The notes: generated by a model not told the origin, from the sequence alone. A stretch of DNA of 64,000 nt from Oscillospiraceae bacterium (GCA_015066565.1 SVOB01000002.1:372001-436000); one strand, 5' to 3'; shown: positions 51,174 to 59,780, counted from the first letter of the stretch. Translations and numbers: made by a program.

Positions 51174-51716
51174 ATGAGAGTAATTACAGGCTCGGCGAGG
51201 GGAATGCGTTTGTTCACGCTTGAGGGCGACAGCGTAAGACCCACTACCGATAAGGTTAAGGAGGCTATGTTCTCCATTATCCAATTTGAAATCGAGGGAA
51301 GGCGTGTGCTTGATTTATTTGCAGGCTCGGGTCAGCTCGGTATAGAAGCCCTTTCAAGAGGGGCTAAGAGCGCCCAGTTTGTTGACGAGAGCAAGCAGGC
51401 GATTTCCGTTATAAACAAGAACCTCGAAAAAACAAAGTTAAAAGACTTATCCCTCGTTTCTCATACCGACTCGGTTGCCTTTATTTCTTCAACCGACAGG
51501 GTCTATGATTTATTTTTCCTCGACCCGCCTTATAATAAGGGCTTAATCGAAAAGGTTTTGCCGCTTTGTGAAAAAAGGGCGGCGGCAGGCGCTCTTATAG
51601 TCTGCGAAACCTCGGCGGAGGAATTTTTACCCGAAGAAATTGAAGGGCTTGTCTTTTCAAAGAGATATAAATACGGAAAAACGGCTCTGACCGTTTACAG
51701 AAAAGCAGAGGCTTAA
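51174..51716 (+). CDS. rsmD: 16S rRNA (guanine966-N2)-methyltransferase RsmD
   Basis: 180 residues. Rossmann-fold methyltransferase: MRVITGSARGMRLF, PTTDKVKEAMFSII, SAM motif VLDLFAGSGQLGIEALSRGA and catalytic FFLDPPYNKG (DPPY). Lies one base before coaD, the usual pairing in Firmicutes, where rRNA methylation and CoA synthesis genes are linked by position only. Confidence 0.95.
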   Translation: MRVITGSARGMRLFTLEGDSVRPTTDKVKEAMFSIIQFEIEGRRVLDLFAGSGQLGIEALSRGAKSAQFVDESKQAISVINKNLEKTKLKDLSLVSHTDSVAFISSTDRVYDLFFLDPPYNKGLIEKVLPLCEKRAAAGALIVCETSAEEFLPEEIEGLVFSKRYKYGKTALTVYRKAEA

Positions 51717-51717
51717 T

Positions 51718-52200
51718 ATGAGAATTGCTATTTGTCCCGGCAGCTTTGACCCCGCAACACTGGGTCACCTTGACATTATTCATCGTTCTGCCAAGCTTTT
51801 TGACAAGGTAATTGTGGTCGTAATGTCCAATTACAATAAAACAAATTACAGCTTCACGGCTGAAGAAAGAGTACAGCTTCTCAAACGCTGCACAACCGAT
51901 ATTCCGAATGTTGAAATCGACTCTTACGACGGTTTGCTTGTCGATTACGCAAAAAGAGTCGGTGCTTGCGCGGTGGTTAAGGGCTTAAGGGCTGTTTCGG
52001 ATTTTGAATATGAATTCCAGCAGGCGCTTACCAACAAGAATCTGTACCCTGAGCTTGAAACGGTTTTCGTTACAACAAGAGCCGAAAATATGTTTTTAAG
52101 CTCAAGTGTCGTCAAGCAGGTCTGTTCCTTAGGCGGCGATATAACGCCGTTTGTACCTGAACAAATCCGTGACGACATAATAAAAAGGATAAGGAGATAA
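51718..52200 (+). CDS. coaD: Phosphopantetheine adenylyltransferase
   Basis: 160 residues; fourth step of CoA synthesis (ATP + 4'-phosphopantetheine to dephospho-CoA). Nucleotidyltransferase motif CPGSFDPATLGHLDII with the T/HxGH site, VVKGLRAVSDFEYEFQ, and NMFLSSSVVKQVCSLGGDI. Follows rsmD by one base and precedes a coiled-coil gene by 6 bases. Confidence 0.97.
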   Translation: MRIAICPGSFDPATLGHLDIIHRSAKLFDKVIVVVMSNYNKTNYSFTAEERVQLLKRCTTDIPNVEIDSYDGLLVDYAKRVGACAVVKGLRAVSDFEYEFQQALTNKNLYPELETVFVTTRAENMFLSSSVVKQVCSLGGDITPFVPEQIRDDIIKRIRR

Positions 52201-52206
52201 ATTCCT

Positions 52207-52749
52207 ATGAGCACACCAATTGAAGTAGCAATTGAATCAATCGAACAGGCACTCGACGAAGCGAAAACCGTTCCGTTTTCAAAGAACAAGAGTGTTGATG
52301 TTGACGTAATCAAAGCGGCTATCGAGGATATTCGCCTTTCAATGCCCGACGTTATTATGCAGGCTAACAAAATAGTTTCCGAACGCGGCGAGCTTCTTGA
52401 GCAGGCGAGAAAGGACGCTAACCAGATTATCCTCAGCGCACAGGAGCAGGCTAAGGAAATCGTTTCCGAAAACGAGATTACCAAGGGCGCTCAGTCCGCA
52501 GCGGCTGACATTATGCAGCAGGCTAAGAATCAGGCTAACGACATTGTTGAGCAGGCAAGACAGACTGCCGCCGAGCTTACCGACCAGGCTCAGAAATGGG
52601 CTACCGATATGCGCACCTCGGCAAACGAGTTTGTTGAGTCTATTATTGCCGAAGCGGACGACGCTTTAACAGACAGCGTTAACGAAATCCGCAGAGCAAG
52701 AAAGCAGATTAAGCTTGCGGCTGCTCAGGGCAGTAAAAGAGCGGAATAA
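52207..52749 (+). CDS. Coiled-coil protein (DivIVA / ATP synthase b-like helix)
   Basis: 180 residues, almost entirely helical and rich in Ala/Gln/Glu (ANKIVSERGELLEQARKDAN, QAKNQANDIVEQARQTAAEL), without membrane segment. The first 45 residues contain a shorter conserved-looking part (IEVAIESIEQALDEAKTVPF, SVDVDVIKAAIEDIRLSMPD). Genes of this sort follow coaD in several clostridia and are often mis-annotated as ATPase or ATP synthase subunits because of the repetitive helix. A structural or division scaffolding role is possible. Similar in composition to the partial gene at the window start. Confidence 0.8.
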   Translation: MSTPIEVAIESIEQALDEAKTVPFSKNKSVDVDVIKAAIEDIRLSMPDVIMQANKIVSERGELLEQARKDANQIILSAQEQAKEIVSENEITKGAQSAAADIMQQAKNQANDIVEQARQTAAELTDQAQKWATDMRTSANEFVESIIAEADDALTDSVNEIRRARKQIKLAAAQGSKRAE

Positions 52750-52755
52750 TTAAAC

Positions 52756-52863
52756 CACCTCATTGCATATCTATTTGTAGATAGGTCTTGACGAAAGCAC
52801 GCCCTGCGTTAAAGTTCGGCGTCTTACGTCTTATGCCGAACAAGTCAGCAATGAGGTGTTTTT
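52756..52863 (+). ncRNA. Multi-branched structured leader of the DUF4830 gene
   Basis: Closing stem CACCTCATTGC (52756-52766) / GCAATGAGGTG (52848-52858), 11 perfect pairs, followed by five T residues and the ATG at 52864. Inside: TATCTA-TTTG-TAGATA (52768-52783) and GTTCGGC / GCCGAAC (52814-52820 / 52835-52841) with a 14-base loop containing GTCTTA twice as GTCTTACGTCTTA. Between them lies CGAAAGCACGCCCTGCG. GAGGTG of the closing stem is the ribosome site. I could not match it to a known riboswitch class by eye. Confidence 0.6.
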
Positions 52864-53364
52864 ATGTTCGTTTACTCTGTAAAGAGAAATCAGTTGAAGC
52901 TCGTTTCGGTTGCTCTTTTTGTGGTTGTAACCGTCTTTATGCTCGCTTTTCTTGCCAAAGGCGGCGGCGTAAAGCAGACCGCAACCGACAACAAAAGAAC
53001 CGTTGAAGCGGGGAATGAGGAACAGCGGCTTCGTTTCCTTTCCCAGTTCGGCTGGGAGGTCGATAAGGAAAGCGAGGAAGTAACCGAGGTTATTATCCCC
53101 GAAGAATTTGACGAGGTTTATCTTTCTTATAACGATATTCAGCTTCAGCAGGGCTTCGACCTGACACCGTTTGCGGGTAAGCGCGTTAAAAAATGGACCT
53201 ATACCGTAACTAATTATCCCGGTTATGAAAATAAAATATGCATAAGGGCTACTCTTCTTGTCTTTGACGGAAAGGTAATCGGCGGGGACATCTGCTCGGT
53301 CGAAATTGACGGCTTTATGCATACGTTTGAAATGAACAACGTGAATGAAAAAACAACGGCTTGA
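52864..53364 (+). CDS. DUF4830-like membrane-anchored protein
   Basis: 166 residues. Starts MFVYSVKRNQLKLVSVALF, one membrane helix at about 13-33, then a soluble outside domain of 130 residues (EEQRLRFLSQFGWEVDKESE, EVTEVIIPEEFDEVYLSYND, FAGKRVKKWTYTVTNYPGY). This matches the DUF4830 pattern as I know it from Ruminococcaceae; function unknown. The ribosome site lies in the closing stem of a structured leader, so its expression is probably controlled post-initiation. It overlaps the pseudouridine synthase gene by 20 bases. Confidence 0.8.
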   Translation: MFVYSVKRNQLKLVSVALFVVVTVFMLAFLAKGGGVKQTATDNKRTVEAGNEEQRLRFLSQFGWEVDKESEEVTEVIIPEEFDEVYLSYNDIQLQQGFDLTPFAGKRVKKWTYTVTNYPGYENKICIRATLLVFDGKVIGGDICSVEIDGFMHTFEMNNVNEKTTA

Positions 53365-54067
53365 CAAAATAATAGCTTCACAGACCTCGCTGTCACGAAA
53401 AGAAGTCGCCTCGCTTATAAAAAAAGGCGAGCTTCTTGTTGACGGCGTTGTTGTTTTGTCCTCTGATGAAAAGGCGGACCCCGAAAAAAGCGAGATTATT
53501 TTCTGCGGGAATAAGCTCGGTTACAGTGAGTTTATCTATATTATGATGAATAAGCCTAAGGGCGTTGTCAGCGCTTCGTCGGATAAAAGAGCGAAAACCG
53601 TTGTTGACCTTGTGCCCGATGAAATCCGACGCGACGGGCTTTTCCCTGCGGGCAGGCTGGACAAGGATACAACGGGCTTCCTTCTTCTGACTGACGACGG
53701 GGAATTTGCCCATAAAATCCTTTCGCCTAAAAATCATATTTTCAAAACTTATATCGCTTCTCTTGAAAAGCCGATTTCCGAAGAAGAAAAAACCACTCTC
53801 GAAAAGGGGATAACCCTTGCTGACGGAACTGCTCTCAAGGAATGTGAAATAAAAATACTTGACGGAACAAAAACAAAAATAGAAATAAAAATCCGTGAGG
53901 GAAAATTTCACCAGATTAAGCGTATGTTACACTTTGTAAATAACGAAGTTCTTGAGCTTGAAAGAATCTGTATGGGCAATTTGTCCATAGACCCGTCGTT
54001 AAAACCTGGCGAATGTCGGCTTATTTCGGAGGACGAGAAAAAACTCATTAGTAATTTTGACGAATAA
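53345..54067 (+). CDS. Pseudouridine synthase, RsuA/RluB family
   Basis: 240 residues. N-terminal S4 domain (RLDKIIASQTSLSRKEVASL), catalytic domain with MMNKPKGVVSAS, FPAGRLDKDTTGFLLLTDDG (catalytic Asp in GRLD) and KFHQIKRMLHFVNNEVLELE. Members modify U516 in 16S rRNA (RsuA) or 23S sites (RluB/E/F); RsuA is most likely by length. Begins inside the DUF4830 gene and ends at a terminator. Confidence 0.93.
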   Translation: MKKQRLDKIIASQTSLSRKEVASLIKKGELLVDGVVVLSSDEKADPEKSEIIFCGNKLGYSEFIYIMMNKPKGVVSASSDKRAKTVVDLVPDEIRRDGLFPAGRLDKDTTGFLLLTDDGEFAHKILSPKNHIFKTYIASLEKPISEEEKTTLEKGITLADGTALKECEIKILDGTKTKIEIKIREGKFHQIKRMLHFVNNEVLELERICMGNLSIDPSLKPGECRLISEDEKKLISNFDE

Positions 54068-54094
54068 AAAATCCGCTTTTAAAGCGGTTTTTTT
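54068..54094 (+). terminator. Terminator after pseudouridine synthase gene
   Basis: ATCCGCTTTTAAAGCGGTTTTTTT: near-palindromic CCGC(TTTTAAA)GCGG core with a seven-T tract. Confidence 0.88.
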
Positions 54095-54180
54095 ATGCCC
54101 GATTTTTCCTTTTTTATGCAAAAAAGTGTTCTGTTTTTGTTTAAAATGATTAATAAAATGTGAATTTTGTGTTTTTTTAC

Positions 54181-54209
54181 TTGAAATTTTGTGAAAAATT
54201 GTGTAATAT
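54181..54209 (+). promoter_or_regulatory. Promoter of the CdaR/PucR-type regulator
   Basis: TTGAAA, 17-base spacer ending TG, TAATAT. A TTACG...CGTAA inverted repeat (54249-54272) lies in the leader just before the AGGAGG ribosome site. Confidence 0.6.
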
Positions 54210-54287
54210 GAATACATATCGAATGGTGAAAATGTATAAAAGTTTTGTTACGGGCGTTTTTACGTTCGTAAATTAGGAGGAATTTTA

Positions 54288-55373
54288 ATGTCCAACAGGC
54301 TTTTTCAGGGCGTAGTTCATCAGATGCGCGACGAGATTGACCGTACCATCGGCGTAATCGACGAAACAGGTACTATCATTTCCTGCAGTGAGTTGAGCCG
54401 TATAGGCGAGGTTATCTCAAACGCCGTTCCCGAGGTTTTTTCGGCAAGCCGTGAGGTTGAGCTTAACGGCTACCTTTTCCGTTCGTTCGGCTCTAAGATG
54501 CATCCGGAGTATGCCGCTTTTATTGAAAATACTGATGAGCTCAGCGAAAAGTGTTTGGGTCTTCTTACCGTTTCACTTTCAAGCATCAAACAGTATTATG
54601 ACGAAAAGTTCGACAGAAGCAATTTTATCAAGAACGTTATCCTTGATAATATTCTTCCCGGCGATATTTACCTTAAGGCAAAGGAACTTCGTTTTGCGAA
54701 CGACGTAACAAGGGCTGTTCTTCTTATAAGAATTGAAGAAAAGAACGACCTTTCCGTTTTCAGCATTATCCAGAACCTTTTCCCCGACAAGACAAAGGAT
54801 TTCGTTATTAACGTAAACGAAACCGATATTGCCCTTGTCAAAGAGGTTAAGAATAATATCGATTCAAAAGACCTTGAAAAGCTTGCAAGAAGTATTGCCG
54901 ACTCCTTAGGTCAGGAGTATTATACCCACGTTCTCGTCGGTATAGGTACTACCGTTGTCGGCATAAAGGACCTTGCCCGTTCCTTTAAGGAAGCTCAGGT
55001 TTCGCTTGAGGTCGGCAAGGTATTCGACACTGAAAAATCAATCGTCAGGTATGACAATCTCGGCGTAGCGCGCCTTATCTATCAGCTTCCCACAACTCTT
55101 TGTGAGATGTTCCTTCACGAAATTTTCAAGCGCTCGTCAATTGACAGCCTCGACAGCGAGACTCTTTTTACCATTCAGAAATTCTTTGAAAACAACCTCA
55201 ACGTAAGCGAAACGTCGAGAAAGCTTTTCGTACACAGAAATACTTTGGTTTACCGTCTTGAAAAAATCAAGAAGCTCACAGGTCTTGATTTAAGAGAGTT
55301 TGACGACGCCATTGTTTTCAAAGTAGCGCTTATGGTTAAAAAGTATCTGGACGCCAATCCGATTAAATACTAA
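54288..55373 (+). CDS. CdaR/PucR-family transcriptional regulator
   Basis: 361 residues. The N-terminal 120 residues resemble the sugar-diacid/PAS-like sensor (HQMRDEIDRTIGVIDETGTI, SCSELSRIG); the middle is a GGDEF-like degenerate domain (HVLVGIGTTVVGIKDLARSF); the C-terminus has the HTH_30 winged helix FFENNLNVSETSRKLFVHRN and TLVYRLEKIKKLTGLDLREF. Ligand unknown. It is immediately upstream of ftsE on the same strand (24-base gap), which may reflect shared transcription rather than a shared function. Confidence 0.87.
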   Translation: MSNRLFQGVVHQMRDEIDRTIGVIDETGTIISCSELSRIGEVISNAVPEVFSASREVELNGYLFRSFGSKMHPEYAAFIENTDELSEKCLGLLTVSLSSIKQYYDEKFDRSNFIKNVILDNILPGDIYLKAKELRFANDVTRAVLLIRIEEKNDLSVFSIIQNLFPDKTKDFVINVNETDIALVKEVKNNIDSKDLEKLARSIADSLGQEYYTHVLVGIGTTVVGIKDLARSFKEAQVSLEVGKVFDTEKSIVRYDNLGVARLIYQLPTTLCEMFLHEIFKRSSIDSLDSETLFTIQKFFENNLNVSETSRKLFVHRNTLVYRLEKIKKLTGLDLREFDDAIVFKVALMVKKYLDANPIKY

Positions 55374-55397
55374 TTCAAATCCAAAGGTTGTGTAAAT

Positions 55398-56327
55398 GTG
55401 ATTGAATTTAAAAACGTTTCAAAGACCTATTCCAACGGAACAAGGGCTTTGAAAGACGTCAGTCTTAAAATTGAAGACGGCGAGTTTGTATTTATTGTCG
55501 GTGCTTCGGGCGCAGGCAAAAGTACTCTGTTAAAAATTCTTATGAGAGAAGAGGTGCCCTCATCAGGTACCGTTGTAATCAACAACTACAATTTAAACAA
55601 GCTTAAAAAGAGGGAAATCCCTTATTTCAGGCGCACTCTCGGCATTGTTTTCCAGGACTTCAGGCTTATACCCAATATGTCCGTGTTTGACAATGTCGCT
55701 TTCGCTATGCGTGTAATCGGCGCCAAGGAAAAAGAGATAAGAAAAAGAGTTCCCTATCTTTTAAGCCTTGTCGGTCTCGCTTCCAAGGCGAGAAACCTTC
55801 CCAACGAGCTTTCGGGCGGCGAGCAGCAGCGTGTCGCTCTTGCCCGCGCGCTTGTAAATAACGCAAAAATGATTATTGCCGACGAGCCTACGGGTAATAT
55901 TGACCCTGAAATGAGCTATGAAATCGTCGATTTGCTCGACCATATCAACGCTACGGGAACGACTATCGTAATGGTTACCCACGAGCATTCCCTTGTAAAG
56001 CAGTTTAACCACCGCGTCATTAAAATCGATTCGGGCGAGGTTGTTGCTGATATGGAGGATGCCGAGCAGATTAGCGTTGACGTTGAAACTCATCAGATTT
56101 CGACTGAGGACGAAAAAACGGAAGAAAAGTCAACCGGTATGTTCTTCTATGAACCCGGTACCAATAAAGAAAGCGAGGATTTCTTCGCTACCTACGGACT
56201 TGACAAGGAAATCGGCTCTTCTGTAGATTTCGGCGACTCGGACGCTCTGGGCGACACCGATATCGACTATTCGATTTATCTTGAGGACTATGAGGTCAAG
56301 ACTGAGGACGGAGGTGAGCAGCAGTGA
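55398..56327 (+). CDS. ftsE: Cell division ATP-binding protein FtsE, with C-terminal extension
   Basis: 309 residues. ABC ATPase of the FtsEX complex, which controls peptidoglycan hydrolases at the septum. Walker A GASGAGKSTLLK (about 37-48), Q-loop VFQDFRLIPNM, signature LSGGEQQRVALARAL, Walker B MIIADEPTGNIDPE, His-switch VTHEHS. Usual FtsE is about 225-230 residues; the extra 80 are highly acidic and Thr/Ser-rich (TEDEKTEEKSTGMFF, DFGDSDALGDTDIDYSIYLE). Start is GTG at 55398 after AAAGGTTGTG. Its stop overlaps the ftsX start (GTGA). Confidence 0.95.
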   Translation: MIEFKNVSKTYSNGTRALKDVSLKIEDGEFVFIVGASGAGKSTLLKILMREEVPSSGTVVINNYNLNKLKKREIPYFRRTLGIVFQDFRLIPNMSVFDNVAFAMRVIGAKEKEIRKRVPYLLSLVGLASKARNLPNELSGGEQQRVALARALVNNAKMIIADEPTGNIDPEMSYEIVDLLDHINATGTTIVMVTHEHSLVKQFNHRVIKIDSGEVVADMEDAEQISVDVETHQISTEDEKTEEKSTGMFFYEPGTNKESEDFFATYGLDKEIGSSVDFGDSDALGDTDIDYSIYLEDYEVKTEDGGEQQ

Positions 56328-57235
56328 AGGGCAGCAGTTTAGGCTATCTCACCAAGGAGGGCTTCAGAAGCGTATGGGTTAACCGCCTTATGTCGCTTGC
56401 TTCAATTACGGTCCTTCTTGCTTGCCTTGTTATTATCGGTACGGGCGCCATGCTTTTCTTTAATATCAACGAGCTTCTTGACGTTGTTGAAAGCCAGAAC
56501 GTAGTTATGGTTTATATTAAGGACGAGGCAACCGAGCTTGAAACCTCGACGGTAGGCTTGAAAATAAAGTCTATCGACAATGTCGAGGAATGTGAATATA
56601 TCTCAAAAGAGGACGCCTTCAAATCCCAGCTCGAAACAATGGGCGAGGACGCGGCGCTTCTGGAGGGACTTGACAATCCTATGCCCAATTCCTATAAGGT
56701 TACGGTTAAGGATTTATCTCTTTTTGACCAGACGGTTGAAGAAATCAATAAGCTCGATTTCATTGACAGCGTAAGAGAAAACAGCGACCTTTCCGAAAAG
56801 CTTCTCGCTATAAGGCGGGCGGTTACCTATATCGGCGCGGCTCTTGTTGCGCTTCTGTTTATCGTTTCGGTATTCATTATTGCAAATACCGTAAGAATTA
56901 CAATGTATAACAGACGTCTTGAAATAAGCATTATGAAAGCGGTCGGTGCTACTAACAGCTTTATCCGTTGGCCGTTTGTCGTTGAGGGCGTAACTCTCGG
57001 CATTATTGCCGGTCTTATTTCCTTTGCGCTTGTATTTGCTATTTATCAGGCGATTGTTTATTTCTTCAGCGATGTTATTTCCGTTATCGGAACGAAGCCG
57101 GTCGAGTTCTTTAAATACGGCTGGTGGATACTTATAATCTTCCTTGGCGTCGGCGTGTTTACCGGCGGCTTCGGAAGCGCAATTTCTATGGGAAGATATC
57201 TTAAAGAGCAGGGGAGTGTTGTAAGTAATGACTAA
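56324..57235 (+). CDS. ftsX: Cell division protein FtsX
   Basis: 303 residues. One N-terminal membrane helix, a large outside loop of about 110 residues, then three helices: the FtsX topology of the MacB/FtsX family. Seen: LTKEGFRSVWVNRLMSLASI, MVYIKDEATE in the outside loop, MYNRRLEISIMKAVGATNSF after helix 2, and FGSAISMGRYLKE at the end. The outside loop is expected to touch the PcsB-like hydrolase encoded next. GTG start; 8-base overlap with the hydrolase gene. Confidence 0.95.
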   Translation: MKGSSLGYLTKEGFRSVWVNRLMSLASITVLLACLVIIGTGAMLFFNINELLDVVESQNVVMVYIKDEATELETSTVGLKIKSIDNVEECEYISKEDAFKSQLETMGEDAALLEGLDNPMPNSYKVTVKDLSLFDQTVEEINKLDFIDSVRENSDLSEKLLAIRRAVTYIGAALVALLFIVSVFIIANTVRITMYNRRLEISIMKAVGATNSFIRWPFVVEGVTLGIIAGLISFALVFAIYQAIVYFFSDVISVIGTKPVEFFKYGWWILIIFLGVGVFTGGFGSAISMGRYLKEQGSVVSND

Positions 57236-58517
57236 GACCTCTTTGAAAAAGATTCTTTCGCTTCTGCTTGTTTTCACCTTTCTTTTCTCGCTCTCCGCGC
57301 AGAGCGTAAGAGCTCAGGAAACGGCTGAATCACTGCAGAATAAAATTGAAGAAAACCAGAAAAGAATAGAAAAACTCCGTGAGCAGCAGGCGGCGCAGTC
57401 CGAAATAGTTTCTGCGCTCAAGGAACAGGATAACGCTTATCAGGAAAAGCTTGACGCCTTAAACGCCGAGGTTGACGGCTATACCGAAAAAATCAACTCC
57501 AAATCGGCTGAGATTGATAAGCTTGAATCCCAGATAAAAGAGCTTGAAGCTCAGGTTAAGAAAATCAACGGCGAAATTGAAGAACAGAATAAACAGATTG
57601 ACGTTACCTATGACCTTCTCGGCGAGAGATTAAGAGCTATGTATATGGCGGGTCAGACAACCGAAATCGAGGTGCTTCTCACTGCCGAGGACTTTTCCGA
57701 TTTTATTAACCGCACCGAGCTTTTAAGACGTGTTTCAAAGCACGATACCGACCTTGTAGCCGAGCTTAAGGTTAAGATTGAACAGCTTAACGCAATGGCT
57801 GAGGAGCTTGAGGAAAAGAAGGTTCAGATTCAGGAAGAAAAACAGACCCTCGATGACGAAAAGTACGAGCTTACCGTTGCGAGAGCCGAGCTTCAGGAAA
57901 AGGTTGACGAGGTACAGAAGAGCGCCGACGCAATTGAAACTCAGCGTAAGGCTAACGCAAAAAAGCTTCAGGACCTTGTTGATATGGAAGACTATTATGC
58001 CGAGCAGAACGAGCAGTATGCGAATACTATCGACGCTCTTGCAAGACAGGCTTCTCAGGGCTCGGGCGAATCAAGCGGCGAAAACTTCAATAACGATTCG
58101 GGCTTCCCGATTTCGGGCAGCGGCTTTATCTGTCCGCTTCAGTACCCCGGAACCTATGTTTCGGCAGGCTACGGTACCTATCCCTCGGGAAGAACGGGCC
58201 ATACCGGTACCGACTACTGCGTTTCGGGCGGAACTTACGGTAAAAACGTAAGGGCTATTGCGGGCGGCACTGTTATTCTTGTTAAGTATCAGACCACTTC
58301 CTACGGCTATCACGTTATGATTGACCACGGCAACGGTATTACAAGTCTTTACGCTCACGCAAGTTCAATCCTTGTTTCCCAGGGTCAGCACGTCAATCAG
58401 GGCGATATCATAATGCTTGCGGGTGAAACGGGTAACGCTTACGGCGCTCACGTTCACCTTGAGATAAGAATTAACGGTAACAGGGTTAACCCCGGAAATT
58501 ATATTTCGTTACCGTAA
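57228..58517 (+). CDS. PcsB/EnvC-like peptidoglycan hydrolase or activator (coiled coil + M23)
   Basis: 429 residues. Signal peptide (about 1-27), long coiled coil (about 30-250), a Ser/Gly linker, and a C-terminal LytM/M23 domain. Zinc ligands are present: HTGTDYCVSGG (HxxxD) and HVHLEIRIN (HxH), with GNGITSLYAHAS, so the domain may be active, unlike EnvC or many RipC-like activators. Position after ftsEX marks it as the FtsEX-controlled septal hydrolase. In pneumococcus PcsB has a CHAP domain instead; clostridial versions use M23. Confidence 0.93.
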   Translation: MTKTSLKKILSLLLVFTFLFSLSAQSVRAQETAESLQNKIEENQKRIEKLREQQAAQSEIVSALKEQDNAYQEKLDALNAEVDGYTEKINSKSAEIDKLESQIKELEAQVKKINGEIEEQNKQIDVTYDLLGERLRAMYMAGQTTEIEVLLTAEDFSDFINRTELLRRVSKHDTDLVAELKVKIEQLNAMAEELEEKKVQIQEEKQTLDDEKYELTVARAELQEKVDEVQKSADAIETQRKANAKKLQDLVDMEDYYAEQNEQYANTIDALARQASQGSGESSGENFNNDSGFPISGSGFICPLQYPGTYVSAGYGTYPSGRTGHTGTDYCVSGGTYGKNVRAIAGGTVILVKYQTTSYGYHVMIDHGNGITSLYAHASSILVSQGQHVNQGDIIMLAGETGNAYGAHVHLEIRINGNRVNPGNYISLP

Positions 58518-58530
58518 TCGGGAGTAAAGA

Positions 58531-59730
58531 ATGAATAAAAAGATTTCAGTCGGGCTTATGCTGACTATCGTTTTCGTATCTGTTGCGACGGCGATTGCCA
58601 TTACCTGGTCCGTTTCAATGAGAACCTATAATTCATTAATAAAGGATTTGCCTCAGAGGGCTCAGATGTATTCGGGAATTGCGGAGATTGACGAAATTGT
58701 CCGCGCCGAGTACTACGGCGACGTTAACCAGGCGCTTCTTGCCTCTTCACTTTCAAAGGGCTATACGGACGGACTCGGCGATAAGTACAGCACTTATATG
58801 ACTGCCGACGAATATTCCGAATATACCGAAAGAATAAGCGGTAAGAATTCAACTATCGGTATCGTTCCTTTCCAGGACCCCGACACGGGCTATATCTATG
58901 TTTCGAAGGTCTTTGACAACTCTGCGGCTCAGACCGCTAAGATTGAAAAGGGCGACGAAATAACGGCTATTAACGGCGAGGGCGTAACCGCCTCAAACTA
59001 TAACGAGATGGTTAAACAGCTTTACGGCGACAAGTACACGAATCTTGTTCTCACCGTTCTTCATAAGAAAAAGACCTCGGACGTTAAAATCGTTTTGGGT
59101 TATAATATGCAGTCCGTTTCCTACGATAAACTCGGAACAGTCGGTATCATAAGAATTACCGCCTTTTATGAAAACACAGCCTTACAGCTTTCAGAGGCGA
59201 TTAAGGCGCTTTCAAAGGACAATGTTACTGGACTTATTATTGACCTGAGAAATTGCTCGGAGGGTACTGTGAAATACGCCGCCAATGCGGTCGACGTAAT
59301 AGTTCCCGTTGCGAGCGAGGGCAGGGGCGCAATAGCCCTTATTCAGAATTCAAAGGACGAAACGGTTGATACCTATACTGCTGACGCAAAAAGCGTAACC
59401 TTACCGCTTGCGGTTCTTGTTAACGGCGGAACAAACGGACCTGCCGAGCTTTTTGCCTGCACCCTGTCGGATTACGGCAGAGCTGATTTAGTAGGCTCGG
59501 TAACGGCGGGAAACGCTACCTTGCAGGAGGTTTTCAAGCTTTCTGACGGCGGCGCGGTAAGAATTACAGTTGCTACGGTTCTTCCCTATAAGAGCGACAG
59601 CTATAACGACGTCGGAATTAAACCCGACTATGAGGTTGAGATGTCGGCGGATGAACTGAAGCATCTTTATATGCTTTCAACCGATAAAGACCCTCAGTTC
59701 CAGAAAGCCTATTCACTTCTCAGCGAATAA
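58531..59730 (+). CDS. S41-family (CtpA/Prc-like) protein lacking catalytic Ser and Lys
   Basis: 399 residues. Membrane helix at about 5-25, PDZ domain (about 105-185; TIGIVPFQDPDTGYIYVSKV, KGDEITAINGEGV) and S41 domain (about 190-370). Where active Prc/CtpA enzymes have GSASASE and TFGKGTVQ, this protein reads GTNGPAELFACTLSDYGRAD and TAGNATLQ. A gapless alignment places Gly at the Ser nucleophile (Prc Ser430) and Asn at the general-base Lys (Prc Lys455). The fold is preserved (VGIKPDYEV). It is therefore probably an inactive scaffold or regulator. It lies 13 bases after the PcsB-like gene in the ftsEX cluster. Confidence 0.9.
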   Translation: MNKKISVGLMLTIVFVSVATAIAITWSVSMRTYNSLIKDLPQRAQMYSGIAEIDEIVRAEYYGDVNQALLASSLSKGYTDGLGDKYSTYMTADEYSEYTERISGKNSTIGIVPFQDPDTGYIYVSKVFDNSAAQTAKIEKGDEITAINGEGVTASNYNEMVKQLYGDKYTNLVLTVLHKKKTSDVKIVLGYNMQSVSYDKLGTVGIIRITAFYENTALQLSEAIKALSKDNVTGLIIDLRNCSEGTVKYAANAVDVIVPVASEGRGAIALIQNSKDETVDTYTADAKSVTLPLAVLVNGGTNGPAELFACTLSDYGRADLVGSVTAGNATLQEVFKLSDGGAVRITVATVLPYKSDSYNDVGIKPDYEVEMSADELKHLYMLSTDKDPQFQKAYSLLSE

Positions 59731-59743
59731 AATAATAAAACCT

Positions 59744-59780
59744 AATCCCTTCGCATAGTTTAAAGCGGAGGGATTTTTTT
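59744..59780 (+). terminator. Terminator-like hairpin carrying the next gene's ribosome site
   Basis: AATCCCTTCGC (59744-59754) / GCGGAGGGATT (59765-59775), 11 pairs with one G-U, 10-base loop, then TTTTT. The right arm GGAGGGA is also the only ribosome site for the TTG-initiated gene that starts at 59779. Confidence 0.8.

Noticed and set aside
52207..52749. ATP synthase subunit b/E gene
   Set aside because: No other ATP synthase genes nearby; similarity arises from Ala/Gln/Glu-rich coiled coil.
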